Part shown: positions 6,370 to 15,511 of the stretch, piece by piece
Position numbering within the stretch: the first letter of the stretch is position 1
Layout: the number at the start of each line of letters is the position of its first letter
From: a virus
IMG/VR virus record: IMGVR_UViG_3300009071_000002
Location: 1 to 55,495 of that record
DNA: 55,495 nucleotides
Strand: one strand, 5' to 3'
Translations under genes and position numbers: made by a program
The notes under the pieces: model-generated
Told to the model about the DNA's origin: nothing
Databases searched by the model: none
Seen by the model: only the letters and a program-made list of their open reading frames with translations

Positions 6370-7570
6370 GAAACAAATACTATCAGCGTGTTTATCCAAT
6401 GAGTTTTATAAAGATACAGCAGAGGTTGTGTCTACAGAGATGTTTGCCAATGGTGTGGGAACAATTTTTGACACCATCAGTTTTGCACAACAGAAGTACG
6501 AGAGTGATTTAGATGTAAACACTTTGATACAGCTACACAGGAATAAATATCCTGCACTACCAGAATCATCAAGAGAGCCTATAGAGGAAGTTATAAAAGA
6601 CCTCAGTAAGTTTATGCCAAGCAACAAGATTATACTAAAAGATTTAATCATTGACTTTTGGAAGAAAGACAAGGCACATAAGATTAGTGACTTATCCGCT
6701 GACATTTGGTTAGGCAACAGTGACGACTTTACTGTACTGAGAACTTTAGTTGACACGGCTATAGAGAAAGCACCAGAAGATGAAGGGAACTTCCAAGAAG
6801 TGAAAGATGACATAAAAGATTACATAGATGGTTGGGATCAAGGTTTTGAATTTAAGTTTGAGTTGCAATCATTGGCTGACAAAATCAGTGGTGCGGGTAG
6901 AGGAAACTTAGGGATTATATTTGCTAGACCAGAGACAGGGAAGACAACCTTCTGTACATACATGGTTGCAGAATATATCCGACAAGGATTTAAGGTAGCC
7001 TATTTTGCTAACGAAGAACCCGGAAGATTGGTTAAAGGCAGAGTGTTCTCCGCATATCTTAAACGATCTATTGATGAGATGAAGAAGAACTTAGATAATT
7101 CTATGACTGTGTACAAGAACGAGATAGAACCAAACCTAAAGTTATTGGAAGGTAGAGGTATTACTTTATCAGAAATAGAAAAATTTATTGACATACATAA
7201 ACCTGATGTGGTAATGGTGGATCAGTTAGACAAAGTAGTCATCAACGGTAACTTTGCTAGGACAGATGAAAAGTTACGGGCATTGTATGAGGGGGCAAGA
7301 ACGATAGCTAAAAAACAACAAGTATTATTTTGGTCAGTGTCTCAAGCATCCTACGATGCACAGGGTAGACAAGAGGTAGACTTTAGTATGTTGGAAAATA
7401 GTAGGACAGGTAAGGCTGCAGAAGCTGACATCATTGTAGGTATAGGAAAGAATTACGGTGAGGAGGAAGATTACATTCGTCATCTTTGTGTATCTAAGAA
7501 TAAACTTAACGGGTGGCATGGGACAGTAACATGTTCTATTGATATACACAGGGCGAGATACGAGTTATGA
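6359..7570 (+). CDS. Replicative DnaB-type helicase
   Basis: A 403-residue RecA-fold helicase of the DnaB/T7 gp4 class. The first 150 residues are helical; the ATPase core has a Walker A (ARPETGKTT, 189-197; the first residue is Ala rather than the usual Gly), an acidic ANEEP motif after the second strand, Walker B (DVVMVDQLD) and a sensor-like FWSVSQAS. It unwinds DNA ahead of the polymerase as a ring. The start (GGGAG before ATG 6359) lies within the primase gene end, so the two are made together. Confidence 0.92.
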   Translation: MSLEKQILSACLSNEFYKDTAEVVSTEMFANGVGTIFDTISFAQQKYESDLDVNTLIQLHRNKYPALPESSREPIEEVIKDLSKFMPSNKIILKDLIIDFWKKDKAHKISDLSADIWLGNSDDFTVLRTLVDTAIEKAPEDEGNFQEVKDDIKDYIDGWDQGFEFKFELQSLADKISGAGRGNLGIIFARPETGKTTFCTYMVAEYIRQGFKVAYFANEEPGRLVKGRVFSAYLKRSIDEMKKNLDNSMTVYKNEIEPNLKLLEGRGITLSEIEKFIDIHKPDVVMVDQLDKVVINGNFARTDEKLRALYEGARTIAKKQQVLFWSVSQASYDAQGRQEVDFSMLENSRTGKAAEADIIVGIGKNYGEEEDYIRHLCVSKNKLNGWHGTVTCSIDIHRARYEL

Positions 7571-7797
7571 TATTAAAAGCTGACGGATTTGATGATGCGA
7601 TATTGGGCTTAGGCCGAAGATGTTCACAACCTGATCTGTTAGTTTATGATGTTGACAAATGTGTAGCCATACTTATGAAAGATGGAATGACAGACGAAGA
7701 AGCTATGGAATATTTTGAGTACAACGTGGTAGGATCATGTATGGGTGAAGGAACACCTATCTTTCTGTACAGAGGAGTGGAGGATATAGAACTATGA
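7567..7797 (+). CDS. Conserved small phage protein
   Basis: A 76-residue protein of a type found between helicase and polymerase genes in many marine phages, recognised by LVYDVDKCVAILMKDGMTDE and the EEAMEYFEYNVVGS that follows. Its role is unknown. It overlaps the helicase stop by 4 bases (ATGA) and the next gene by 4 bases. Conserved residues (Asp-x-x-Lys-Cys, Glu-Tyr-Phe) look structural rather than catalytic. Confidence 0.8.
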   Translation: MILKADGFDDAILGLGRRCSQPDLLVYDVDKCVAILMKDGMTDEEAMEYFEYNVVGSCMGEGTPIFLYRGVEDIEL

Positions 7798-8012
7798 AAA
7801 AAAGAATACACGTAAATCAGCACGTTATAAGAAGCAACAAAAAGAACAACGAGAATAACCCTGTAATAACTGTTAAAACTTACCAAGACAATACCTATGG
7901 TCACGAAGTAAGCATATTAGGAAACAGCAAGGTTGTGTACAGGCCAGATAAACCCCTGTCTTGTGGGGCAAAAGTATGGATAGAAACGGATGCGGAAGTG
8001 GTGGTGAAATGA
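7794..8012 (+). CDS. Conserved small phage protein, beta-rich
   Basis: A 72-residue protein with the familiar marine-phage pattern MKKRIHVNQHVIRSNKK, then VITVKTYQDNTYGHEV and PLSCGAKVWIET. It appears all-beta with a basic N-terminus. GGAGGATATAGAACT precedes ATG 7794. The family travels with replication genes, but no activity is known to me. Confidence 0.8.
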   Translation: MKKRIHVNQHVIRSNKKNNENNPVITVKTYQDNTYGHEVSILGNSKVVYRPDKPLSCGAKVWIETDAEVVVK

Positions 8013-8323
8013 CAAAAAAAAAGACGGGCTATAGGTATTTTAAAACTAATCGTAAAGGAGAGCCTGTATTTAGAAGAAATACGGATCAAACTTTATGTGA
8101 GGTAGAAACATACTTAAAAGAATCTAATATTAATTACGAATATAGATTAGGAGCTACTGCATTAAAAATTTATAATAAAGAAGAGATACCCTTTATATAT
8201 TATTTTACTACTGGAAGATGGAAGCGGTACAATGGGAGAAAGTTTCCCCACTACCACAGCAACTCTGTACAAGATTTTGCTATAAAATATTTAAATAGGA
8301 AGTTTGATGATAACCGTTCTTGA
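8009..8323 (+). CDS. Unknown basic protein before the DNA polymerase
   Basis: A 104-residue basic protein. The start is taken as ATG 8009, overlapping the previous stop by 4 bases; the longer frame beginning at 7961 lies in the upstream gene. The sequence (GYRYFKTNRKGEPVFRRNTD; IYYFTTGRWKRYNGRKF) is rich in Arg, Lys and aromatic residues, as in nucleic-acid binding proteins. It overlaps the polymerase start by 17 bases. Family not recognised. Confidence 0.7.
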   Translation: MTKKKTGYRYFKTNRKGEPVFRRNTDQTLCEVETYLKESNINYEYRLGATALKIYNKEEIPFIYYFTTGRWKRYNGRKFPHYHSNSVQDFAIKYLNRKFDDNRS

Positions 8324-10406
8324 CATAGAAACAACATATAAAAAAGATGAGGCAGGTAAGCTAGACCTTGATCCTTATACAGGAAACATGTTAGTGTCTG
8401 TGGGGTACAGTGCTGTAGGTTCTGATATAATAGCTCCCTTTACAGAGAAAAAGATTTATCGCCCTGACAGTGAGGGCTACCTCTGTTTTACCCACACAGA
8501 AAAAGAACCGACAGAGGATGGCTTTGCTGTACTGCAGAAAGTTCTGGATAATACGGAAGTTTTAGTGGGCCATAACATTAAGTTTGACTTGAAGTGGCTC
8601 CTTGCTTGTAACTTTACCTATACAGGAAAGCTATACGACACGATGATAGCTGAGTATGTTATACACGGTGGAGATAAAGTTGCTCTGTCTTTGTCTGAGT
8701 CCGCTAAGAGATATGATTTAGATGAGAAACGTACCGATTTAACTGCACAGTACATGAGAGATGGGGTATCTTTTGACTATATACCTTGGGATATTGTAGA
8801 AGAGTATGGCAGGGCTGATGTAGAAGTAACAAAACAATTGTATCTTGCACAGCAAGAGGCAGTAAAAGATGGGCTTGCACCCACTGTAATTTTAATGAAT
8901 GAGATGTGTCAGGTTCTTACCGAGATGGAAAACACAGGTATGAAAGTTGATGTGGATTCTCTCACTAAAATTAGAGAAGAATATAAGAATGAATACAATG
9001 AGTTACATGAATTTCTTGATGGAGAAGTTAAACGTACTATGGGGGATACTCCTATAAATTTAGACAGCCCAGAGGACAGGTCTAAAGTTTTATACAGCAG
9101 AGCAGTGACTGATAAAAAATTCTGGGCGAGTACATTCAATTTAGGATATGAACAGTATGGTAGTACAAAGAGAAAGAAAAGAGTTCGCAAGTTAGGTAAA
9201 GATGATTTTGTTAGGAAGGTAAGAACTTATACAAAAATAGTTCCCCACACAGAGTCCCACCAATGCGGTTCCTGTAAAGGGAGGGGATACTTTAACCCAC
9301 TAAAGAAAGATGGCACAACAGGTAAGGCTAAAAGAATTTGTAAAACTTGTAATTCTGATGGCATAGTATTTAAGTCTACAGGAGAAGTTGGTGGCTTTAA
9401 ACTTGTGCCGAGAGATGCTTATGATGTCAGTACACACGGCTTTAAAACAGACAGACCAACATTAGAGAACTTATCTATGTCTGCCAATGACGAGCAAAAG
9501 AAATTTATCAGTGCCTATATAAAATACAATGCTATAGGTACATACTTGAGAACATTTGTTGATGGTATAGAGAAGGGATTAGATAGTAAAGGTTTTATAC
9601 ACCCTCACTATATGCAATGCGTTACGGCTACAGGAAGACTATCTTCTCGTAATCCAAACTTTCAGAACATGCCAAGAGGTACAACTTTCCCTGTGAGGGC
9701 TTGTGTTGTATCACGATGGGAGGGAGGAAAGATATTGGAGGGAGACTACAGTCAATTAGAATTTAGAGTTGCAGGCTTTCTTGCACAGGACAAACAGGTG
9801 TATGCTGATGTGAGGAAAGGTTTTGATGTGCATAGCTTTTCTGCAGAAGCATTGGGTGTATCTAGACAGGAAGCAAAAGCACACACATTTAAACCACTAT
9901 ACGGAGGTACATATGGAACAGAAAAAGAAGTTGCGTACTACGACCTTTTCAAGGCCAGATATTCAGATGTTGCTAAATGGCACGTCTCTTTACAAAACGA
10001 AGCGATTAAGACGAAAAAGATCACCCTTCCTTCTGGTAGGATTTATCATTTTCCTCATGTTCGTAGGAACTTTCATGGCGGTTCTACACACGCTACCGCC
10101 ATAAAAAACTATCCTGTACAAGGATTTGCTACCGCAGATCTGCTCCCGCTTGCTCTTATAAATTTAAGACAAATTTTGTTTGACAGCGACATGCAGTCTG
10201 TGGTATGTAACACAGTACATGATTCAATTGTCCTTGATGTTTTTCCAAGCGAGGAGAAAAAGGCAATTGAAATTTTAACGGAATCCATGTTGAGTATCAA
10301 GGATGAAGCTATGAAACGATACAATATTGACTATGACATGCCGGTGGGTATTGAATTAAAAGTAGGTAAAGACTGGCTTGACATGGATGAAGTTTTAACA
10401 CTATAA
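8307..10406 (+). CDS. DNA polymerase family A with DnaJ-type zinc finger insert
   Basis: A 699-residue replicative polymerase. The 3'-5' exonuclease domain shows ExoI (LDIETT, D6/E8), ExoII (VGHNIKFDLKW) and ExoIII (YGRADVEVTKQ). Polymerase motif A is GDYSQLEFR (D480), motif B is KAHTFKPLYGGTYG (about 527-540) and motif C is TVHDSIVLD (D639). Between them, C320/C323 and C345/C348 form CGSCKGRG and CKTCNSDG, two repeats of the DnaJ cysteine-rich type, a hallmark of HMO-2011-type phages. Start ATG 8307 with AGGA 6 bases away; the TTG three bases earlier is not needed. Confidence 0.95.
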   Translation: MITVLDIETTYKKDEAGKLDLDPYTGNMLVSVGYSAVGSDIIAPFTEKKIYRPDSEGYLCFTHTEKEPTEDGFAVLQKVLDNTEVLVGHNIKFDLKWLLACNFTYTGKLYDTMIAEYVIHGGDKVALSLSESAKRYDLDEKRTDLTAQYMRDGVSFDYIPWDIVEEYGRADVEVTKQLYLAQQEAVKDGLAPTVILMNEMCQVLTEMENTGMKVDVDSLTKIREEYKNEYNELHEFLDGEVKRTMGDTPINLDSPEDRSKVLYSRAVTDKKFWASTFNLGYEQYGSTKRKKRVRKLGKDDFVRKVRTYTKIVPHTESHQCGSCKGRGYFNPLKKDGTTGKAKRICKTCNSDGIVFKSTGEVGGFKLVPRDAYDVSTHGFKTDRPTLENLSMSANDEQKKFISAYIKYNAIGTYLRTFVDGIEKGLDSKGFIHPHYMQCVTATGRLSSRNPNFQNMPRGTTFPVRACVVSRWEGGKILEGDYSQLEFRVAGFLAQDKQVYADVRKGFDVHSFSAEALGVSRQEAKAHTFKPLYGGTYGTEKEVAYYDLFKARYSDVAKWHVSLQNEAIKTKKITLPSGRIYHFPHVRRNFHGGSTHATAIKNYPVQGFATADLLPLALINLRQILFDSDMQSVVCNTVHDSIVLDVFPSEEKKAIEILTESMLSIKDEAMKRYNIDYDMPVGIELKVGKDWLDMDEVLTL

Positions 10407-10421
10407 ACCGAAGGAGAAATT

Positions 10422-11279
10422 ATGATGTCAAATGATGTTGTAACGAATACACCAAGTGTAGTGCCGTCACTAAAGAACATGTCAGTGGCAGAAATTGCGG
10501 CATTGACTGGGCAAGAAGTAAGTAGTAATGAAAGTCAGAGCCTTCCTCGCTTTGCCATTAATCATGGTGAAGAAGACAATGAAGGTAGGAGCATTCCTCG
10601 TGGGGAGTTCTCTTTAAAATTACCTGACGGTGTTACTGCCTATGCAAAGGAAGCTCATCTACGAATATTTTTTAGGTTGTTTACCTACAGTAGGTGGGAT
10701 GCAGAGCAGGGAACTTTTGGTAGCCAAACTATACAGGCACCAAATTTAAGTGCTGACTTTTATGATACAGAAGGTGGTATCCGGTGTGGGAGGCTGACCA
10801 AAGATCAAGCCGATGGTTTAGCTAAAGACAGTCCAGAAATGATGTTACACAAAAGTGTGAAGTGTAATCAGATTCTGTACAACACAGTGCAGTTGGTTAA
10901 TCCTGTAGATGCAGACGGTAACAAAGTAGATATGCCTGATGAAGTACCTTCCGTTTGGTATGTTAGAGGCTCTGGTTTTATGCCTGTCAGTGACCATATA
11001 AAAATGATTGACAGACAGAAAAAGATTATGTGTACGTCTGTTAACAAAGTAACTACCTCAAGAAAGAAGATGGGTGGTAATTCTTACTATGTCCCAGTTA
11101 TGTCTACACTTAAATACGTGGACATAAAAGATAGTGATCAAGAATTAATCGCTAAGTTTTTTGAGACCAAAGAAGCCATCAATAATAAAGTGATGGGCCA
11201 GTGGAGAGAACAAAAAGAGAAGAAAGCTAAATTAGGAGACTTGTCCGATTTTGGTGAAGTTCTTAATGCTACAGGATAG
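10422..11279 (+). CDS. Probable ssDNA-associated replication protein
   Basis: A 285-residue protein between the polymerase and the Fe-S nuclease, a place often held by single-stranded DNA-binding or annealing proteins in marine podoviruses. It has a Ser/Asn-rich N-terminus, a conserved-looking core (PRGEFSLKLPDGVTAYAKEA; RIFFRLFTYSRWD) and a C-terminal lysine-rich helix. It lacks the acidic tail of T7 gp2.5. AAGGAGAAATT precedes ATG 10422. The function is inferred from position and composition only; it could equally be a structural partner of the nuclease. Confidence 0.65.
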   Translation: MMSNDVVTNTPSVVPSLKNMSVAEIAALTGQEVSSNESQSLPRFAINHGEEDNEGRSIPRGEFSLKLPDGVTAYAKEAHLRIFFRLFTYSRWDAEQGTFGSQTIQAPNLSADFYDTEGGIRCGRLTKDQADGLAKDSPEMMLHKSVKCNQILYNTVQLVNPVDADGNKVDMPDEVPSVWYVRGSGFMPVSDHIKMIDRQKKIMCTSVNKVTTSRKKMGGNSYYVPVMSTLKYVDIKDSDQELIAKFFETKEAINNKVMGQWREQKEKKAKLGDLSDFGEVLNATG

Positions 11280-11284
11280 ATAGT

Positions 11285-12190
11285 TTGTCTAATCCTATCT
11301 TAATGAAAGTACAGGGATTACTAGATCGTGCCATGAAAGAAGGTATTGATCTAGACCCTGAACTTTTAGAAAACTTTAAAAATGATTGTGGTGATGCCTT
11401 AGTCAAACAACTGTCTCGTGGTAAAAGTGATTACTCGTTACGGATGAGTGGCTTGGGCAAACCCATGTGCCAACAATGGCATGACAAAAACGAATCACCT
11501 AAAGAGACACAATATAATTCTATCATGCGGTTTTTATTTGGTGACATCATAGAAGCTATAGCTATGGTAGTTTTAAAATCAGCTAACGTAAATATAGAAT
11601 CAGAACAAGAGAGAGTTAATTTAGATTTAGATGTGTGTGAACTTAACGGTACATTAGATGTTGTTATTGATGGCAAAGTGTGGGACATAAAATCTGCATC
11701 CCCGTATGCTTTCTCTAAGAAATTTGGTGGAGAGTTTGGTGGATACAACAAAGTAAAACAAGATGATACCTTTGGGTATTTGATGCAAGGATACCTGTAC
11801 AGCAAAGCAAAGAACATGGACTTTGGTGGGTGGATTGTTGTAGACAAAGCTTCTGGTGAATGGGCAGTATGTGAAGCACCAGATTACCAAGAGGAAGACT
11901 CTGTAGAGCAGTTGGCTAAGGCAAAATCTAATGCAAAAACAATGTTACAAGACAAACCATTAAAGAAAGAATTTAAAGATAAAGAAGAAACATTCCGTGT
12001 ACAGCACGGGAAAAGAAAAGGTGAGATAATTGCTACAGGAAACAGAGTTATGCACACGGTGTGTGGCTATTGTGATTATAAAGCACAGTGTTGGCCTACT
12101 GCACAACTACATAAAAAGGTAGGAACACAGGCAACGCAACGACCTCTTGTTTGGTATACAAAATTAAAGAAGAGAGAAATAGAGGTATGA
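11285..12190 (+). CDS. Cas4/RecB-like PD-(D/E)XK nuclease with Fe-S cysteines
   Basis: A 301-residue nuclease. The active site is D125 (GTLDVVIDG), D134 and K136 (VWDIKSAS), followed by the helix motif QGYLYSKAKN. Four cysteines, C62 and C260/C263/C269 (CGYCDYKAQC), match the C...CX2CX5C ligand set of the 4Fe-4S cluster in Cas4, AddB and related exonucleases. It probably resects phage or host DNA in recombination, as T7 gp6 does. The start is a TTG at 11285 with AGGATAG upstream; the first in-frame ATG (11303) has no ribosome site. Confidence 0.85.
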   Translation: MSNPILMKVQGLLDRAMKEGIDLDPELLENFKNDCGDALVKQLSRGKSDYSLRMSGLGKPMCQQWHDKNESPKETQYNSIMRFLFGDIIEAIAMVVLKSANVNIESEQERVNLDLDVCELNGTLDVVIDGKVWDIKSASPYAFSKKFGGEFGGYNKVKQDDTFGYLMQGYLYSKAKNMDFGGWIVVDKASGEWAVCEAPDYQEEDSVEQLAKAKSNAKTMLQDKPLKKEFKDKEETFRVQHGKRKGEIIATGNRVMHTVCGYCDYKAQCWPTAQLHKKVGTQATQRPLVWYTKLKKREIEV

Positions 12191-12579
12191 TTTATTTATC
12201 TACAGAAGTAACCATAGGAGATAGCTACATCAACGAAGGTGTATACTTTGGTTACCAAGAGTGTGATAAAACATTTGGTGGTGATAGTATTGTAAAAGAA
12301 CTACGCAACAGACCCAATGGCATACCAATCCGAATGACTAAAACATTTGATCTTGATGAACCTTGGGGTGATGATAGATTTGAAGAACATAAGGAGAAGA
12401 TAGATCATGATTTAGATATATTGGCTGTACAAGCAAAAGCAAGAAACAGTCTAGTAGTATTACACTGGACAGGCATAGAAGAACAACGAGGCATTCTACG
12501 GGAGAATGCACCTAAAACTTTTAAGTACTTTAACGATAAGTTTGAGGATATAATACATAAAAACATGCCGAGGGTATAA
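12187..12579 (+). CDS. Unknown protein between two nucleases
   Basis: A 130-residue protein of no family known to me (MIYLSTEVTIGDSYINEGVY; ending HKNMPRV). The ATG at 12187 overlaps the previous stop (ATGA) and follows AGAGG; the longer TTG frame from 12151 is a run-in through the nuclease gene. The composition suggests a mixed alpha/beta fold. Its position between the Cas4-like nuclease and endonuclease I suggests a part in recombination or DNA processing, which is inference. Confidence 0.75.
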   Translation: MIYLSTEVTIGDSYINEGVYFGYQECDKTFGGDSIVKELRNRPNGIPIRMTKTFDLDEPWGDDRFEEHKEKIDHDLDILAVQAKARNSLVVLHWTGIEEQRGILRENAPKTFKYFNDKFEDIIHKNMPRV

Positions 12580-12950
12580 TGGTACTAAGACATCATGGCT
12601 ACCGATCAGACTTTGAATTGTCTATCGCTGTAGCTTTAAATAGAAAAAATGTAAAATTTCAATATGAATCGGAGAAAATAGATTATGTTAGGCATTCTAC
12701 TTATAATCCTGACTTTGTTATAGAGGGAAAGAACTTCTATATAGAAGCAAAAGGACTTTTTACTACAGCAGATAGGGGTAAACATCTGTTAATTAAAAAA
12801 CAACACCCCGAAATTGATCTAAGATTTTTGTTTATGAGAGCAAGTAATAAACTTTATAAAGGTTCTAAAACTACTTACGCTGGGTGGTGTGAACGCTATG
12901 GTTTTAAATGGTGTGAAGGTTTTTTACCACAGGAATGGTTAGATGAATAA
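12579..12950 (+). CDS. Endonuclease I, T7 gp3-like Holliday junction resolvase
   Basis: A 123-residue PD-(D/E)XK resolvase. The catalytic set E13, D45, E56 and K58 (YNPDFVIEG...FYIEAKG) mirrors T7 endonuclease I (E20, D55, E65, K67) with nearly the same spacing. The enzyme cuts branched DNA before packaging and may help degrade host DNA. The start shares a base with the previous stop (TAATG at 12577-12581). Length is a little shorter than T7 gp3. Confidence 0.9.
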   Translation: MVLRHHGYRSDFELSIAVALNRKNVKFQYESEKIDYVRHSTYNPDFVIEGKNFYIEAKGLFTTADRGKHLLIKKQHPEIDLRFLFMRASNKLYKGSKTTYAGWCERYGFKWCEGFLPQEWLDE

Positions 12951-13296
12951 GGAAGATTTAAACGGTTACAGAAAGAAGCTCCCTTTAGGTATGTATGTTA
13001 TACTGCTTAAACCTGATGGGGAGGATGGTGTTAGTCTTGCTGTAATAGATACACATAATATTGGTGATAATCATGTTGATCTATCATACATTCTTTCTAG
13101 GGGTGTACTGTCTTTACTGGCCAATGATATGGATATGATAAAGGAAAGAGGGCAGAGTGTTATATTGGAGGAGATGAGAAACGAAACGAAACTCCCAATA
13201 ATTGATAGCCTTATGGACAGAACAAAACCTACCGCACGTGTACAGAAAGATAATATTGTGTCTATATTTGGGGAGGATACAGATGATAAGCAGTGA
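12943..13296 (+). CDS. Unknown protein
   Basis: A 117-residue protein beginning MNKEDLNGYRKKLPLGMYVI, with a beta-rich first half, a helical middle and an acidic C-terminus (GEDTDDKQ). CAGGAATGG precedes ATG 12943, which overlaps the endonuclease stop by 8 bases. It lies between the DNA nucleases and the nucleotide-metabolism genes. No family recognised. Confidence 0.75.
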   Translation: MNKEDLNGYRKKLPLGMYVILLKPDGEDGVSLAVIDTHNIGDNHVDLSYILSRGVLSLLANDMDMIKERGQSVILEEMRNETKLPIIDSLMDRTKPTARVQKDNIVSIFGEDTDDKQ

Positions 13297-13588
13297 TAGT
13301 ATACCAGAAGGACTGGAGTATAAGATGAAAAAAAGACAACAGTATGATTCACATGATGATATGATAAAACAATCTGTAAAAGGAAAAAATAGACAGGTAG
13401 GTGGCAATCACTACATAGATTTTGAGATTATGCCTATAGAATATATTTCTAAAAATAAACTTGACTTCCTAGAGGGAAATATTATAAAGTATATCTCTCG
13501 TCATAAAAAGAAAAACGGGGCAGAAGATATAAAAAAAGTTATACATTACGCAGAATTAATATTAGAATTAGAATATGGAGAAAATTAG
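13283..13588 (+). CDS. DUF3310 protein, T7 gp1.7-like nucleotide kinase
   Basis: About 101 residues; the C-terminal 60 match DUF3310: VGGNHYIDFEIMPIEYISKN, then FLEGNIIKYISRHKKKNG and DIKKVIHYAELILEL. T7 gp1.7, a member of this family, phosphorylates dGMP and dTMP. Here it would feed dNTP synthesis beside the ribonucleotide reductase. Two starts are possible: ATG 13283 (GGGGAGG upstream) and ATG 13325 (GGAG upstream); the core is in both. The longer frame from 13202 is antisense-like noise within the previous gene. Kinase activity is inferred from the family. Confidence 0.82.
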   Translation: MISSDSIPEGLEYKMKKRQQYDSHDDMIKQSVKGKNRQVGGNHYIDFEIMPIEYISKNKLDFLEGNIIKYISRHKKKNGAEDIKKVIHYAELILELEYGEN

Positions 13589-15511
13589 ATGGCATCATTA
13601 TTAGGGGGAAATTATTTACCAACAGAATATCAGGCGTTTATACATATGTCTAGATACTCTCGGTGGCTAGAGAAAGAAGGAAGAAGAGAAAGTTGGGGGG
13701 AAACAGTAGATAGACTTATATCTTTTTTTCGCCAAAACGTAGAAGGAATAGATGAAAAGTCTTGGGAGGACATGGAGGAAGCTGTACTGTCATTATCAGT
13801 TATGCCTTCTATGAGAGCATTGATGACCGCAGGTAAAGCTTTAGAGAGAGAAAACATTGCTGGCTATAACTGTTCGTATATACCGATAGATAGCCCAAGG
13901 GCTTTTGATGAAGTCCTGTACATACTGATGAATGGTACAGGAGTAGGGTTCTCTGTAGAGAGACAGTATGTTGATAAGTTGCCTACTGTGCCAGATGTAG
14001 AGTTTGAACATACAGAGGATGTGGTGTCTGTTGTAGATTCTAAAGAAGGTTGGGCAAAGGGGTTTAGAGATTTAGTATCTTATCTGTATACAGGAAGAGT
14101 TCCTAAAATTAATGTGTCAAAGATACGACCTGCAGGTACAAGACTTAAAACATTTGGTGGTAGAGCCAGTGGTCCACAACCGTTGGTAGACCTATTTGAC
14201 TTTACTGTAGAGAAATTTAAAGGTGCCAGAGGTAGAAAACTCTCCTCTATGGAGTGTCATGATATAGTTTGTAAGACAGGAGAGGTAGTAGTAGTGGGTG
14301 GTGTACGTAGATCAGCCCTCATCTCTTTGTCAAACTTATCCGACCAACGAGTGCGTGCGGCTAAATCTGGTGCTTGGTGGGAAACAAATCCAGAGAGAGC
14401 ACTGGCTAATAACTCTGTTGCTTATACAGAGAAACCAGACGCAGGTATCTTTATGAAAGAATGGCTGTCTTTGTACGAGAGTAAATCTGGTGAGAGGGGT
14501 ATCTTTAGCAGAGCTTCTGCACAGGCAAAGGCTGCTGAGAATGGTAGAAGAGATGCCAGTTGGGATTTTGGTACTAATCCATGTAGTGAAATTATACTAC
14601 GGCCTAATCAATTTTGTAATCTTACAGAGGTCGTGGTACGTGCCGGTGATACGGTGGCTACTCTCAGTAAGAAAATACAGATTGCTACATTGTTAGGCAC
14701 AATACAATCTACCTTTACTAACTTTGGCTACCTAAGAAAAAGATGGCAAGACAATACAGAAGAAGAGAGATTACTCGGTGTATCTCTTACAGGTATTATG
14801 GATAGCACACTGTTAAATGGCAAAGAAGGTGGGTTAGAAAAAAGATTAGAAACTTTAAGGGGTGTTGCTGTAGAGGCTAATAAATATTGGGCAGATAAAT
14901 TTGGTATAAACCAAAGCACAGCTATTACTTGTGTCAAACCTTCTGGTACGGTTAGTCAATTGGTAGACAGTGCCAGCGGTATACATGCAAGACACAACCC
15001 TTATTATATAAGAACAGTACGGGGAGATAATAAAGATCCCCTCACTGAATTTTTAATTAACTCTGGTATACCTAGTGAGCCAGATGTTATGAAACCAGAA
15101 CATACTACAGTATTCTCCTTTCCGATGAAAGCACCTATAGGTTCTGTTTGTAGAAACGATATGTCTGCAATAGAACAGCTTGAGTTATGGAAGATTTATG
15201 CAAAACACTGGTGTGAGCATAAGCCTTCTGTTACCATTTCGGTAAAGGAAAATGAGTGGGTACCTGTTGGTGCGTGGTGTTGGGAAAATTTTGAATACCT
15301 TAGTGGTGTCTCCTTTCTCCCCTTTTCCGATCACACGTATCAGCAGGCTCCCTATCAAGATATAGATGAGAAAGAATACAAGAAACTTGTAAAAAAAATG
15401 CCAGCAACTTTAGACTGGCGTAAATTACAGGACTTTGAAAAAGAAGATAACACAAAGGGGTCACAGGAATTAGCCTGTACTGCCGGAGTGTGTGAGTTAG
15501 TAGACATATAG
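13589..15511 (+). CDS. nrdJ: Class II (B12-dependent) ribonucleotide reductase
   Basis: A 640-residue monomeric adenosylcobalamin-dependent reductase of the Lactobacillus leichmannii type. The active-site cysteines are C95 (GYNCSYIP), C332 (NPCSEI, thiyl-radical position) and C343 (FCNLTE); the C332-C343 spacing of 11 equals C408-C419 of the reference enzyme. The C-terminal redox pair is C630/C635 (CTAGVC), spacing 5 as in C731/C736. It reduces ribonucleotides for phage DNA synthesis and needs host-derived cobalamin. No small subunit or activase is needed. The start follows the DUF3310 stop directly. Confidence 0.93.
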   Translation: MASLLGGNYLPTEYQAFIHMSRYSRWLEKEGRRESWGETVDRLISFFRQNVEGIDEKSWEDMEEAVLSLSVMPSMRALMTAGKALERENIAGYNCSYIPIDSPRAFDEVLYILMNGTGVGFSVERQYVDKLPTVPDVEFEHTEDVVSVVDSKEGWAKGFRDLVSYLYTGRVPKINVSKIRPAGTRLKTFGGRASGPQPLVDLFDFTVEKFKGARGRKLSSMECHDIVCKTGEVVVVGGVRRSALISLSNLSDQRVRAAKSGAWWETNPERALANNSVAYTEKPDAGIFMKEWLSLYESKSGERGIFSRASAQAKAAENGRRDASWDFGTNPCSEIILRPNQFCNLTEVVVRAGDTVATLSKKIQIATLLGTIQSTFTNFGYLRKRWQDNTEEERLLGVSLTGIMDSTLLNGKEGGLEKRLETLRGVAVEANKYWADKFGINQSTAITCVKPSGTVSQLVDSASGIHARHNPYYIRTVRGDNKDPLTEFLINSGIPSEPDVMKPEHTTVFSFPMKAPIGSVCRNDMSAIEQLELWKIYAKHWCEHKPSVTISVKENEWVPVGAWCWENFEYLSGVSFLPFSDHTYQQAPYQDIDEKEYKKLVKKMPATLDWRKLQDFEKEDNTKGSQELACTAGVCELVDI

